DNA from: Oceanospirillaceae bacterium
Lineage (GTDB): Bacteria; Pseudomonadota; Gammaproteobacteria; Pseudomonadales; Balneatricaceae
Assembly: GCA_003523085.1 (NCBI GenBank)
Contig: DPHD01000047.1
Location: 1 to 43,575 of the forward strand
Length of the DNA stretch: 43,575 bases
Direction of reading: 5' to 3'
Below, one piece after another: positions 15,674 to 24,226 of the stretch (positions are counted from its first letter, which is position 1; each line of letters opens with the position of its first letter). The notes beneath the pieces are model-generated. The model was not told the origin of the DNA and did no database searches. It saw only the letters and a program-made list of their open reading frames with translations. A program made the position numbers and the translations under genes.

Positions 15674-16780
15674 TTAGTTGCAGTCGATGTATTCTTCAAT
15701 TTCTAAATCAAAGCCAGAGATGGCATTAAACTTCATCTCTTGGCTTAACAAACGCATTTTACCAACGCCTAATTCACGTAAAATTTGAGAACCCGTGCCT
15801 ACATTTAAATAGGCCCCCGAACCATCGGTGTTAAACTGGCGTGGTGCGCCGGTTTCAAAAAATGCATCGATACTGCCTTGCAAGTTACTGTCGTTGCCTT
15901 GGCCCAACAATACCAATACGCCACAGCCTTCTTGGGCAATACGCTCTAACGATGAATCGATAGTCCACTTAGGGGTAGCCGGCACTGCGCCCACTAAATC
16001 ACGTAATACGTCTGCCATGTGTACACGTACTATGGTGGAGTCTTGGGACTTAATATCACCCATAGTCAGGGCCAAATGGGTGCCCCCGTAAATACTGTCT
16101 TGATAGGTGTGCAAACTAAATTCACCATGCCGCGTGGGTAACGCGTGATGACTGACTTTAGTGATGGTCTTCTCGTTTAGGTTACGGAAATGAATCAAGT
16201 CGGCAATGGTGCCGATTTTTAGATCGTGCTCGGCGGCAAACTTCATCAAGTCATCACGTCGCGCCATGGTGCCGTCGTCGTTCATGATTTCAACAATGGT
16301 GGCAGCAGGGGTATAACCAGCCAGGCGAGCTAAGTCGCAACCGGCTTCGGTATGGCCAGCGCGGGTTAACACGCCGCCTTCTTTGGCCATTAGCGGAAAC
16401 ACGTGACCCGGCTGCACAATGTCTGAGGGCTTAACGTCGCCTGCCACTGCGGTACGAATGGTATAGGCACGATCGGCTGCAGAAATACCTGTCGTTACGC
16501 CTTCGGCGGCTTCAATGGATACGGTAAAATTGGTTTCATACGCCGTGCCGTTGCTTTGTACCATCAGCGGCAAATCTAACTTTTCACAATGCTCACGAGA
16601 CAAGGTTAAACAGATAAGGCCACGGGCGTGCTTGGCCATAAAGTTGATGTCTTCAGGTCGCACTTGTTCGGCCACCATGACCAAATCACCTTCATTTTCG
16701 CGATCTTCATCATCCATAAGGATGATCATCTTGCCTTGGCGCAAGTCGTCTATCAGCTCGACTGAGGTGTTCATATTCAT
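15674..16780 (-). CDS. ribB: 3,4-dihydroxy-2-butanone-4-phosphate synthase fused to a degenerate GTP cyclohydrolase II-like domain (RibBX type)
   Basis: A 368-residue protein. Residues ~1-200 are a complete RibB domain with DDEDRENEGDLV, GLICL and GHTEAGCDLARLAG. Residues ~205-365 align in outline with GTP cyclohydrolase II (TRHGEFSLHTY, GGTHLALTMGDI near its start), but the zinc ligands C-x-GD-x8-C-x-C of active enzymes are missing: the matching stretch reads VHMADVLRDLVGAVPATPKW. The second half is therefore unlikely to open GTP. Known: such RibBX proteins occur in other gammaproteobacteria, with ribA elsewhere. Automated annotation as bifunctional ribBA would be misleading. Confidence 0.88.
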   Translation of the reverse strand: MNMNTSVELIDDLRQGKMIILMDDEDRENEGDLVMVAEQVRPEDINFMAKHARGLICLTLSREHCEKLDLPLMVQSNGTAYETNFTVSIEAAEGVTTGISAADRAYTIRTAVAGDVKPSDIVQPGHVFPLMAKEGGVLTRAGHTEAGCDLARLAGYTPAATIVEIMNDDGTMARRDDLMKFAAEHDLKIGTIADLIHFRNLNEKTITKVSHHALPTRHGEFSLHTYQDSIYGGTHLALTMGDIKSQDSTIVRVHMADVLRDLVGAVPATPKWTIDSSLERIAQEGCGVLVLLGQGNDSNLQGSIDAFFETGAPRQFNTDGSGAYLNVGTGSQILRELGVGKMRLLSQEMKFNAISGFDLEIEEYIDCN

Positions 16781-16871
16781 GTGCTAATCCATCAATAATT
16801 TGGTGGCCTACAACACAGGGTGTATCGCAGGCAATTTAGCGGGCCATTGTGCCAGATTTCACGGGCAGTAG

Positions 16872-18011
16872 CTAGTTGTCAGGGCCTTTGGGACTTGCTT
16901 CAATGCGCCAATCTACACCCACCGGTGTCATGCTCTCTATTTTTAGGCCGTGGGCTTGTGACATCTGCTCAAGCGGCAACTCAAATAGCGGCCTAGCCTT
17001 ACTGCCGAGCAGCTTAGGGGCCATAAAGATAGTTAATTGATCTACCAGCGACTGGGTTAAAAATGCACCACTTAAACGGGCCCCCGCCTCCACTAACACT
17101 TGATGACATTGGCGGCGGCCCAGCTCGTCTACTAAGGCGGCTAAATCCACACTACCTTGCTGATTCTCGGGTGCTGTCCACACCTGCGCGCCCGCGTTCA
17201 CTAGGGGTGCAATTAGAGACTCATCCTGCACGCAGGTGGCGATGAGTACTGGGCCTGATTGCTGCAAAAGCTTGGCCGCTACCGGTGTGCGTAACTGGCT
17301 GTCCACCACCACTCTGAGTGGTTGCTTAAGGCCTTCAATGGCCGCGGCGGACACGCCCGCTGCGGCCAACTCGTCGGCCCGGCAATTCATGCTTGGGTCG
17401 TCTATTAATACCGATCCGATGCCGGTAATGACGGCACAGCTTTGGGCCCGCAACAAATGCACTTGTGCGCGCGCCTCGGGGCCGGTAATCCATTGGCTCT
17501 CGCCCGACTGCATGGCCGTACGGCCGTCTAGACTCATGGCCATTTTGTTGATAACAAAGGGTTTTTTGGTGCGCATATGGGTTAAAAATGCACGATTACT
17601 GGCTTCACACTCGGCCTGCATTACTGGCCCAACCACCTCAATTCCGGCCGCTTGAAGTTGCGTTAAACCTTGGCCTGCCACTTGCGGATTGGCGTCTTGG
17701 CAGCCATACACTAAACGGCTTATACCCGCCTCTATCAACCCTTTGCTGCAAGGTGGTGTGTGGCCATAATGGCTGCACGGTTCAAGAGTCACATAAGCGG
17801 TAGCGCCCACACTCGTAGTCCCTGCTGCCCGCAGCGCCATCACTTCGGCGTGGGGGCCGCCTGCGGGCTGGGTGAAGCCTTGGCCGACGATGGCGCCATC
17901 ACGCACTATGACACAACCCACTGCGGGGTTAGGTCGAGCACTCAATTGCGCTTGTTGCGCCTGCAACAGTGCGAGGGCCATGTAATGAGTGTGGGGTTCG
18001 GGGGCGGGCAT
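16872..18011 (-). CDS. ribD: Bifunctional riboflavin deaminase/reductase
   Basis: A 379-residue enzyme performing the second and third riboflavin steps. The N-terminal cytidine-deaminase-fold domain (about 1-145) shows PNPAVGCVIV, HAEVMAL (zinc His and catalytic Glu) and EPCSHYGHTPPC (two zinc Cys). The C-terminal NADPH reductase domain begins at PFVINKMAMSLDGRTAMQSGESQWITG. Its start codon overlaps the nrdR stop by one base (TAATG). Only 91 bases separate it from ribB, where ribE would often lie; I see neither a gene nor an FMN riboswitch in that gap. Confidence 0.95.
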   Translation of the reverse strand: MPAPEPHTHYMALALLQAQQAQLSARPNPAVGCVIVRDGAIVGQGFTQPAGGPHAEVMALRAAGTTSVGATAYVTLEPCSHYGHTPPCSKGLIEAGISRLVYGCQDANPQVAGQGLTQLQAAGIEVVGPVMQAECEASNRAFLTHMRTKKPFVINKMAMSLDGRTAMQSGESQWITGPEARAQVHLLRAQSCAVITGIGSVLIDDPSMNCRADELAAAGVSAAAIEGLKQPLRVVVDSQLRTPVAAKLLQQSGPVLIATCVQDESLIAPLVNAGAQVWTAPENQQGSVDLAALVDELGRRQCHQVLVEAGARLSGAFLTQSLVDQLTIFMAPKLLGSKARPLFELPLEQMSQAHGLKIESMTPVGVDWRIEASPKGPDN

Positions 18012-18475
18012 TATTTGGCTTGGTGCTCTTGTTCTAGGCGTTCGATTTCTGCCCTAAATTCGTTCAAATCCTTAAAACTTCTATAAACCGAAGCAAAACG
18101 AACATAAGCCACTTCGTCCAACTGGCGTAACTGCGCCATCACGGCCTCACCTACCAGTTGAGTTCCAACTTCGCGCTCGCCACTTGCCCTAAGGGAGTGT
18201 TTAATACGGTTAATGCTGGCTTCAATGTTTTCAATACTGACGGGGCGCTTTTCTAACGAACGTAATATACCGGCACGTAATTTTTCTTCATCAAAGGGCT
18301 GGCGCGTGCCATCTTGCTTGACCACCCGCGGCATCAATAACTCTGCCACTTCAAAGGTAGTAAAGCGCTCGTTACAGGTTAGACACTCGCGTCGACGCCG
18401 AATTTGTTCGCCTTCGCCTACGAGCCGTGAATCAATCACTTTGGTTTCTGGATTACTACAAAAAGGGCAATGCAT
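18011..18475 (-). CDS. nrdR: Transcriptional repressor NrdR
   Basis: A 154-residue regulator of ribonucleotide reductase genes. The N-terminal zinc ribbon has CPFCSNPETKV...RRRECLTCNERFTTFE, followed by the ATP-cone (about 47-140) that binds ATP/dATP. Length is standard. It is the first gene of the operon with ribD (one-base overlap). The 65 bases upstream carry a TATAAT element and an inverted repeat, then the end of a toxin gene reading the same way. Confidence 0.95.
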   Translation of the reverse strand: MHCPFCSNPETKVIDSRLVGEGEQIRRRRECLTCNERFTTFEVAELLMPRVVKQDGTRQPFDEEKLRAGILRSLEKRPVSIENIEASINRIKHSLRASGEREVGTQLVGEAVMAQLRQLDEVAYVRFASVYRSFKDLNEFRAEIERLEQEHQAK

Positions 18476-18506
18476 ATCAATCTCTAATGTCGGTTGTCAA
18501 ATGGTC

Positions 18507-18528
18507 CGCTATAGAGGGCATTATAGCG
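18507..18528 (-). promoter_or_regulatory. Inverted repeat and -10 element upstream of nrdR
   Basis: CGCTATA (18507-18513) and TATAGCG (18522-18528) are a perfect 7-bp inverted repeat with eight bases between. It overlaps a perfect minus-strand TATAAT (complement of 18520-18525), 45 bases before the nrdR start. The -35 region is poor. The overlap suggests an operator on the operon promoter; which regulator binds is unknown, and it does not closely match the NrdR box I recall. Confidence 0.4.
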
Positions 18529-18540
18529 CCTCCAAAGCCT

Positions 18541-18810
18541 CTAGCTTGGTTCTTTATGATGCCACACATTAAGTACTATCACTTGGTTACCGGATACGCA
18601 GTAACGTACAATATAATCATGTGCAACCATCTCTCTACAACCTAAGAGCCCGTCCAGCGCAACACCCAGTCGAGGGTGCTCAACTAAGTGCGCGATGTTG
18701 CGTCGCAGTTGAGAGCTCGCCTTCTTTGCAGCAGAAGGATTATGTTGGCGTATAAAATCGTCCAAGCGTTTTAAGTCCACCACCGCTTGGTGAGTAAACT
18801 TAAGTTTCAT
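18541..18810 (-). CDS. RelE/ParE-family toxin
   Basis: An 89-residue protein of the RelE/ParE fold: N-terminal helices KLKFTHQAVVDLKRLDDFIRQHNPSAA, the mid-protein HPRLGVALDGLLGCREM (family pattern 'hP-x-x-G...-G-x-R'), and the C-terminal strands YIVRYCVSGNQVIVLNVWHHKE. ParE members poison gyrase and RelE members cut mRNA on ribosomes; the sequence alone does not separate the two. It overlaps the upstream antitoxin gene by four bases (ATGA), the normal arrangement. It lies directly upstream of nrdR, so read-through from the toxin operon could reach the riboflavin genes. Confidence 0.85.
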   Translation of the reverse strand: MKLKFTHQAVVDLKRLDDFIRQHNPSAAKKASSQLRRNIAHLVEHPRLGVALDGLLGCREMVAHDYIVRYCVSGNQVIVLNVWHHKEPS

Positions 18811-19073
18811 ATCACTGGCGCAGGCTGCTCATCCTCGCCACCCCAAGATTCCAGCCAGCTCATCACTTCCTCGCCATCCACTAGCCTACCAGCGTCAAAA
18901 TCAGCCAGTGCAGACAAGGTTTGCTGGTCTCGCTTCTGCTTAAGTTCTTCTCGCTTAAGGTACTCTTCTAAGGCATCTTTAATCACCCAGCCTTTGCTAC
19001 GCCTCATTTGGCCAGCCGTGGCCTCCAGCCTAACCAGGAGTTCATCGGGCATTCGCAGACTTGTTGTAGCCAT
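18807..19073 (-). CDS. Ribbon-helix-helix antitoxin
   Basis: An 88-residue antitoxin from the ATG at 19073. The N-terminus is a ribbon-helix-helix DNA-binding domain (TTSLRMPDELLVRLEATAGQMRRSKGWVIKDALEEYLKRE), and the acidic, Trp-containing C-terminus (GEEVMSWLESWGGEDE) is the part expected to wrap the toxin. An ATG two codons upstream and a GTG 15 codons upstream are alternatives; none has a clear ribosome binding site. Likely represses its own promoter. Confidence 0.85.
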   Translation of the reverse strand: MATTSLRMPDELLVRLEATAGQMRRSKGWVIKDALEEYLKREELKQKRDQQTLSALADFDAGRLVDGEEVMSWLESWGGEDEQPAPVI

Positions 19074-19087
19074 AATCATAGTACCGT

Positions 19088-19113
19088 ATTGCAATGTATT
19101 ACATGGCATTATA
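19088..19113 (-). promoter_or_regulatory. Promoter and candidate operator of the toxin-antitoxin operon
   Basis: A perfect minus-strand TATAAT (complement of 19108-19113) lies 35 bases before the antitoxin start; the -35 is weak. Between them is the 8-bp palindrome ATTGCAAT (19088-19095) flanked by GTATT repeats, a suitable site for autorepression by the ribbon-helix-helix antitoxin. Confidence 0.4.
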
Positions 19114-19216
19114 GCCACAATGCAGCCACCTTGACCAGCGCTTAATAACGACTAGTATTCTCCCCATTAACTGCTATTCTTGGTTCCTGTTTATACATGC
19201 ATGATCAAGGAATGAC

Positions 19217-20122
19217 ATGGGTAATTTACCTGTTGCCGAGTTTGCTGCCCTAGGCGCTGCTGTCTGCTGGACCTGCTCCGCTATATTAACTGCACCGCTA
19301 GTACACCATTTTGGCGCAGTGGCACTCAACCGCTATCGAGTGGTGTTTGCAGGCCTGGTGTTGGTCGCAATGACCAGCGCTATGGGGTTATGGCAAACTC
19401 TGCCAGACAACTCGATGCTCACACTCATTGGTTCCAGCTTAATCGGAATCGTCATCGGCGATACGGCCCTCATGCAAGCACTCAAGCGTATCGGGCCACG
19501 ACGCAACTCGGTATTATTTGCCACCAGCGCACCCATGGCCGCGGGCCTTGGTTTTTTATGGTTAGGCGAAACGCTCAGTACCAACATATTGCTGGGCTGT
19601 GGCTTAATATTGGTTGGTGTGGTCAACGCCGTGTGGTGGGGGCGCAAAGCCGAGGCTGGGCACAAACTTGAGCAAGTTACCGGTCACTTGGGTTTAGGGG
19701 TTGCTCTGGGTTTAATAGCAGCCTTGGGTCAAGCGGCTGGTGCAGTCATGGCTAAACCGGTGCTACTGGCCGGCGCAGACCCCATTGCAGCCTCTGCCAT
19801 TCGTGTGGGCTTTGCTGCCCTTGTGCTATTGCTAGTTAGAGCCTTACCCTTTGCTTGGGCAAAGGCCAATGCAGCACCGACACCGGCATTTATTTGGCGC
19901 ACTATGATTAGCTCTACATTGGGTTTGGTATTGGGCATGACCTTGGTGGTTTATGCCTTAGGCGTAGGCGAGGTGGGCGTTGTAATCACTTTGTCCTCTA
20001 TTACCCCCGTGCTTATTCTGCCCGTGGTTTGGTTTATCACCGGTCAACGCCCCAGCCGAGGCGCATGGTTAGGCGCTGCCCTTGTGGTGATAGGTAGCGC
20101 GCTGATCTTCCTAAGTAACTAA
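19217..20122 (+). CDS. DMT-family permease (EamA domains)
   Basis: A 301-residue inner-membrane protein with about ten hydrophobic helices in two EamA repeats (about residues 5-140 and 155-298). Repeat ends are recognisable: FATSAPMAAGLGFLWLGETL and LSSITPVLILPVVWFITGQRPS. It is not a close copy of the permease at 7476-8333. Substrate unknown. AAGGAA supports the ATG. A possible promoter is TTGACC (19131-19136) with TAGTAT 16 bases on. It converges with gshA, with one base between the stop codons. Confidence 0.87.
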   Translation: MGNLPVAEFAALGAAVCWTCSAILTAPLVHHFGAVALNRYRVVFAGLVLVAMTSAMGLWQTLPDNSMLTLIGSSLIGIVIGDTALMQALKRIGPRRNSVLFATSAPMAAGLGFLWLGETLSTNILLGCGLILVGVVNAVWWGRKAEAGHKLEQVTGHLGLGVALGLIAALGQAAGAVMAKPVLLAGADPIAASAIRVGFAALVLLLVRALPFAWAKANAAPTPAFIWRTMISSTLGLVLGMTLVVYALGVGEVGVVITLSSITPVLILPVVWFITGQRPSRGAWLGAALVVIGSALIFLSN

Positions 20123-20123
20123 C

Positions 20124-21686
20124 CTATTGAGCAAGGTAGGCCGCTAAAAAGTCATCAAAACCTTCTGTTTGCTCGGCTTCAATACGTTGCTGGGCGGCGC
20201 TGGAATCCTTGGCTTCGTCGTGGAGCTGCTGACGCCGCGCTAGGGAGAGTGGCTGCTGCAAATGGTAATCTTGGTGTTGCTGGGCTAACTCAAAGGCCAG
20301 TTGTTGGTGCGAGAGGGTTTTGTTGCTCATGGCCGCCAACACTTGAGCCGATGGCGTTAAGTCCGCATCTTCTAAGCGCTTTTCCATGGTCTCTAGCGAC
20401 GCCGTTACAGCCTCAGCATTGGGCATAATGGCCGCCACTTGACGCAAGTTATCAATAATCGATAATCCCATGGACTTTAGGCTTTGTTCACCTTCACAGG
20501 TTTGCAACATAAGATCCGGCTGTCGACCACGACGCACAACCGTGGACTGATTGTTGGATATCATGTCACATTCTTGTTCGTTGATGATTGGGCTTTGCGC
20601 AACTAAACACCACACCAAGAAGGCATTAATAAACTGGCTTTGTTCTGCATCAATGCCTAGTGGCAAAAAAGGATTGAGGTCTATGTTGCGTACCTCAACA
20701 TATTCCACGCCACTTTCTTTTAATGCATGCACGGGCTTTTGCCCCGAGCGCGCCACTCGCTTGGGGCGGATGTCACTGTAATATTCATTTTCAATTTGTA
20801 ATAAATTGGTATTCAACTGGCGATATTCACCGTCCACTTTAACACCTAGTTTTTCATACTGGCTTAACGACGTGGAGATGGCGTGCTCCAGCGACTTGGC
20901 ATAGTTGTCCAAGTCGTTAAAACACAAACTCAATACCGACTGAACCTTGTTGCTATACCCCAAATCGCTCATGCGTAGTGAGGTGGCATAAGGGCCCACT
21001 AGACTATCGCCGGGGCCTTTTTCTAGGTCAATATCGCGGCCTTTAACAAAACTGGCATCCAGTGCTGGCGAGGCACCAAACAGGTACAGCAACACCCATG
21101 AGTGGCGACGGAAGTTGCGAATCAATCCAAAATATTGGCTGGAGCGAAAATCGCACAGACTCTGCTGATCACCCAATAGCTGCTGATAGGCCGGCCAAAA
21201 GTCATCGGTAGGGGAGAAGTTGAAATGTAAGCCGGCAATGGATTGCATAATCTTGCCATAGCGCCAAGCTAAACCCACACGATAGGTATGCTTTAGTTTT
21301 CCAATATTGGAACTGCCAAACTCAGCAATACGGATATCGGCTTCGCCATCCAAATAACACGGCATACTCGCAGGCCAAACATATTCACCCACGGTTTGTA
21401 GGTGACTGGCGCTATAGCTGTGTAATTGCTGCATGTAATCTAGGGCGGGTTCTGGTGCCGCAAACACCGGCGTAATGTATTCCAGCAAGGCTTCGGAATA
21501 GTCGGTGGTGATACTACCATGAGTGAGGGCCGACCCTAAGGTCGCCGGGTGATCGGCATGGCTAATACGCCCGCCTAAGCCCACCCGCAGGCCTTCTTTT
21601 TCAATACCGCACTGTAAGCTCGCTAAGGTTGCGGCCACCGGTGACTGCTGGATTTGTTTTAAACGCTGCTGTAATTGAGTGGGCAT
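20124..21686 (-). CDS. gshA: Glutamate-cysteine ligase
   Basis: A 520-residue enzyme for the first, rate-limiting step of glutathione synthesis (ATP + glutamate + cysteine). It is of the gammaproteobacterial GshA type: GIEKEGLRV near the N-terminus, TDYSEALLEYITP, QSIAGLHFNFS in the middle, LGYSNK, and the YVEVRNIDLNPF-PLGI segment that lines the active site. Length is normal. gshB is not in the window. It lies 115 bases downstream of tex on the same strand. Confidence 0.95.
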   Translation of the reverse strand: MPTQLQQRLKQIQQSPVAATLASLQCGIEKEGLRVGLGGRISHADHPATLGSALTHGSITTDYSEALLEYITPVFAAPEPALDYMQQLHSYSASHLQTVGEYVWPASMPCYLDGEADIRIAEFGSSNIGKLKHTYRVGLAWRYGKIMQSIAGLHFNFSPTDDFWPAYQQLLGDQQSLCDFRSSQYFGLIRNFRRHSWVLLYLFGASPALDASFVKGRDIDLEKGPGDSLVGPYATSLRMSDLGYSNKVQSVLSLCFNDLDNYAKSLEHAISTSLSQYEKLGVKVDGEYRQLNTNLLQIENEYYSDIRPKRVARSGQKPVHALKESGVEYVEVRNIDLNPFLPLGIDAEQSQFINAFLVWCLVAQSPIINEQECDMISNNQSTVVRRGRQPDLMLQTCEGEQSLKSMGLSIIDNLRQVAAIMPNAEAVTASLETMEKRLEDADLTPSAQVLAAMSNKTLSHQQLAFELAQQHQDYHLQQPLSLARRQQLHDEAKDSSAAQQRIEAEQTEGFDDFLAAYLAQ

Positions 21687-21801
21687 CTGCCGCTCCAGTT
21701 TATGTGTCTATTGACGCTGTATAGATCAACACGAAGTGTAGCCTAATTTGTCTTCAATGTGAGGCCTTTGCACGACCTTTACGTTGTCTTAACGCCCCAA
21801 C

Positions 21802-24087
21802 TTAGCCGCGCCCTTTAACCCGTGTTTGGGCTTGTTTAAACTTTTGCGCCATACTGCCCATAGCCATTTTTTGTGCCGCTTTAGGTGCCTGTTTTTTACT
21901 CACCCTAGCCTGAGTCGGTTGATCGTCTTGGCTAGGTAATTCATCATCCAGGCGCATGCTTAAACCAATACGTTTACGCGCCACGTCCACCTGCATTATT
22001 TTTACTTTAACAATGTCGCCAGCTTTCACTACGGTGTGTGGATCTTTTACAAATTGCTTCGATAATGCGGAAATATGCACCAAACCGTCTTGATGCACGC
22101 CTAAATCAACAAAGGCCCCAAAATTAGTCACGTTACTAATCGTGCCTTCCATGACCGCGCCTAGGGTTAGGTGTTTAATACTTTCGACGCCATCGGTGAG
22201 TTTTGCCATCCGAAATTCGGGCCGCGGGTCACGCCCCGGCTTTTGTAATTCGATCAATAAATCTGCTACCGTTTGTTCACCAAAACTCTCGTTTTGTAGT
22301 TGGCTTACGCGAATTTGTTTGATTTGATCACTGCCGATCAACTGGCTAACCTGCAGCTTTAATTGCGCGGCAAGCTCATCAACCACACCATAGGCCTCAG
22401 GGTGCACCGAGGTGCCATCTAGAGGGTTGTCACCGCCACGAATACGTAAAAAGCCTGCTGCCTGCTCAAATGCCTTGGCACCCAAGCGAGCCACCTTAAG
22501 TAGCTGTTTGCGATTATTAAAGGCACCGTTAAGCTCCCGGTGATTAACAATGTTTTCGGCCATGGTTTTGTTCAAACCAGCCACACGCTGCAATAAGGGT
22601 GCCGAGGCTGTATTGAGATCCACGCCCACGTTGTTTACACAATCTTCCACCACATTATCTAGTTTGCGGGTGAGTTGAACTTGGCTGACGTCATGCTGGT
22701 ACTGCCCCACACCTATGGCTTTAGGTTCTATTTTCACCAATTCAGCCAATGGGTCTTGTAGGCGGCGGGCGATGGACACCGCACCCCGGTAGCTGACGTC
22801 TAAGTCGGGGAATTCTGCTGCAGCTAAGGCCGATGCAGAGTAAATAGAGGCCCCTGCTTCACTCACAATAATACGCTGCGGTGCCTGTGCCCCTAGCCGT
22901 GCTTGCGCCTCTTTAACCAGCTTATCGGTCTCCCGCGAACCGGTGCCGTTACCAATCGCCACTAGCTGCACTTGGTAGGTTTGGCACCAATCTACTACCA
23001 GCTCTAACGCTACATGCCATTTATTGTGTGGCACGTGGGGGAAGATAGTTTCGGTTTTTAGTAACTTGCCCGTAGGGTCTACCACCACCGCCTTTACCCC
23101 TGTGCGCAGTCCCGGGTCTAAGCCTAGGGTCACTTTGTCGCCCGCTGGCGCTGCCAACAGTAGATCCTTGAGGTTATTGGCAAATACACCTATGGCACTG
23201 TGTTCTGAGGCCTCCCTGACACGGGTAATGAGGGCCGTTTCTAATTGGCTAGACAACTTCACGCGCCAGGTCCAACGCACGACCTCATTAAGCCACTTGT
23301 CTGCCGCACGGCCTTGGTCCTTGATGCACCAATAAGCGGCTACTTTAGATTCATAAGGCAAATGATCATTGGCAGACCAGATAATGGTGGCTTGTAATAT
23401 GCCTTCGTTGCGGCCCCTGAGTATGGCTAATGCACGATGGGAAGGCATCTTTTTAAGGGCTTCTTGGAATTCAAAATAATCTTGGAACTTAGCCCCTTCT
23501 TGCTGCTTACCCTCCACCACTTGGGTTTGCCACTGGGCGTCTTGCCAACCCATACTGCGTAGGTTTTCCAGCAAATCGGCCGCCAAGCTAAAGCGCTCCA
23601 TGAGGATTTGCTTGGCACCATCTAAGGCTTCTTTAATGGTTGTTATTTGTAGCTCAGGGTTAAGGTAATTTTGAGCCGTAGATTCTGGATCCAAGGTGGG
23701 GTCTGTTAATAACGCGTCAGCCAAGGGCTGTAAGCCAGCTTCTATGGCAATTTTCGCTTTGCTACGGCGCTTGGTTTTGTAGGGCAGGTAGAGATCTTCC
23801 AAACGCGTTTTGCTGTCTGCGGCGTGAATATGCTTGGCCAACTCGGGGGTTAGTTTTGCTTGGCTCTCAATGCTGTCTAAGATGGTTGTTCTGCGGGCAT
23901 TCAACTCACGTAAATAGCCCAAGCGCTCTTCTAAAGTTCGTAGTTGCGTATCGTCCAATACTCCGGTGACTTCTTTACGGTAACGGGCAATAAAAGGCAC
24001 GGTAGAGCCTTCGTCGAGCAGTTTTATAGCGGCGTCGACCTGCCAATTTTGCACGGCCAGTTCGGTAGCAATTTGTTGAGCAATCAC
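21802..24087 (-). CDS. tex: Tex-family RNA-binding transcription accessory protein
   Basis: A 761-residue Tex protein. Parts seen in order: the N-terminal helical region (VPFIARYRKEVTGVLDD), a YqgF/RuvC-like domain (TLGLDPGLRTGVKAVVVD, near 325), helix-hairpin-helix motifs (VGVDLNTASAPLLQRVAGLN), and a C-terminal S1 RNA-binding domain (GAVMEGTISNVTNFGAFVDLGVHQDGLVHIS, about 655-720), then a basic tail. It begins at GTG. Known role: nucleic-acid binding linked to transcription and stress tolerance, exact task unsettled. Confidence 0.95.
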   Translation of the reverse strand: MIAQQIATELAVQNWQVDAAIKLLDEGSTVPFIARYRKEVTGVLDDTQLRTLEERLGYLRELNARRTTILDSIESQAKLTPELAKHIHAADSKTRLEDLYLPYKTKRRSKAKIAIEAGLQPLADALLTDPTLDPESTAQNYLNPELQITTIKEALDGAKQILMERFSLAADLLENLRSMGWQDAQWQTQVVEGKQQEGAKFQDYFEFQEALKKMPSHRALAILRGRNEGILQATIIWSANDHLPYESKVAAYWCIKDQGRAADKWLNEVVRWTWRVKLSSQLETALITRVREASEHSAIGVFANNLKDLLLAAPAGDKVTLGLDPGLRTGVKAVVVDPTGKLLKTETIFPHVPHNKWHVALELVVDWCQTYQVQLVAIGNGTGSRETDKLVKEAQARLGAQAPQRIIVSEAGASIYSASALAAAEFPDLDVSYRGAVSIARRLQDPLAELVKIEPKAIGVGQYQHDVSQVQLTRKLDNVVEDCVNNVGVDLNTASAPLLQRVAGLNKTMAENIVNHRELNGAFNNRKQLLKVARLGAKAFEQAAGFLRIRGGDNPLDGTSVHPEAYGVVDELAAQLKLQVSQLIGSDQIKQIRVSQLQNESFGEQTVADLLIELQKPGRDPRPEFRMAKLTDGVESIKHLTLGAVMEGTISNVTNFGAFVDLGVHQDGLVHISALSKQFVKDPHTVVKAGDIVKVKIMQVDVARKRIGLSMRLDDELPSQDDQPTQARVSKKQAPKAAQKMAMGSMAQKFKQAQTRVKGRG

Positions 24088-24175
24088 GCTTTGAGAGTCC
24101 TATTTAATCAGCAGCTTAGCCTTCATGTATGGTGCCACCTGCTGGTTTTTAAAGGGTGGGCGATATACACCTACA

Positions 24176-24201
24176 AAAAAGGCCCCGTTAGGAGCCTTTT
24201 T
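24176..24201 (-). terminator. Intrinsic terminator of pckA
   Basis: AAAAAGGC (24176-24183) pairs with GCCTTTTT (24194-24201), extended by CC/GG across one mismatch, loop GTTA. On the minus strand a T-run follows the stem. It lies 26 bases after the pckA stop. Confidence 0.8.
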
Positions 24202-24226
24202 AAAGTTTTGCTGCAACCGGAGGGGG

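Noticed and set aside
16781..16871. Possible FMN riboswitch or ribE remnant between ribD and ribB
   Set aside because: Only 91 bases, with none of the conserved RFN segments and no open frame of use.
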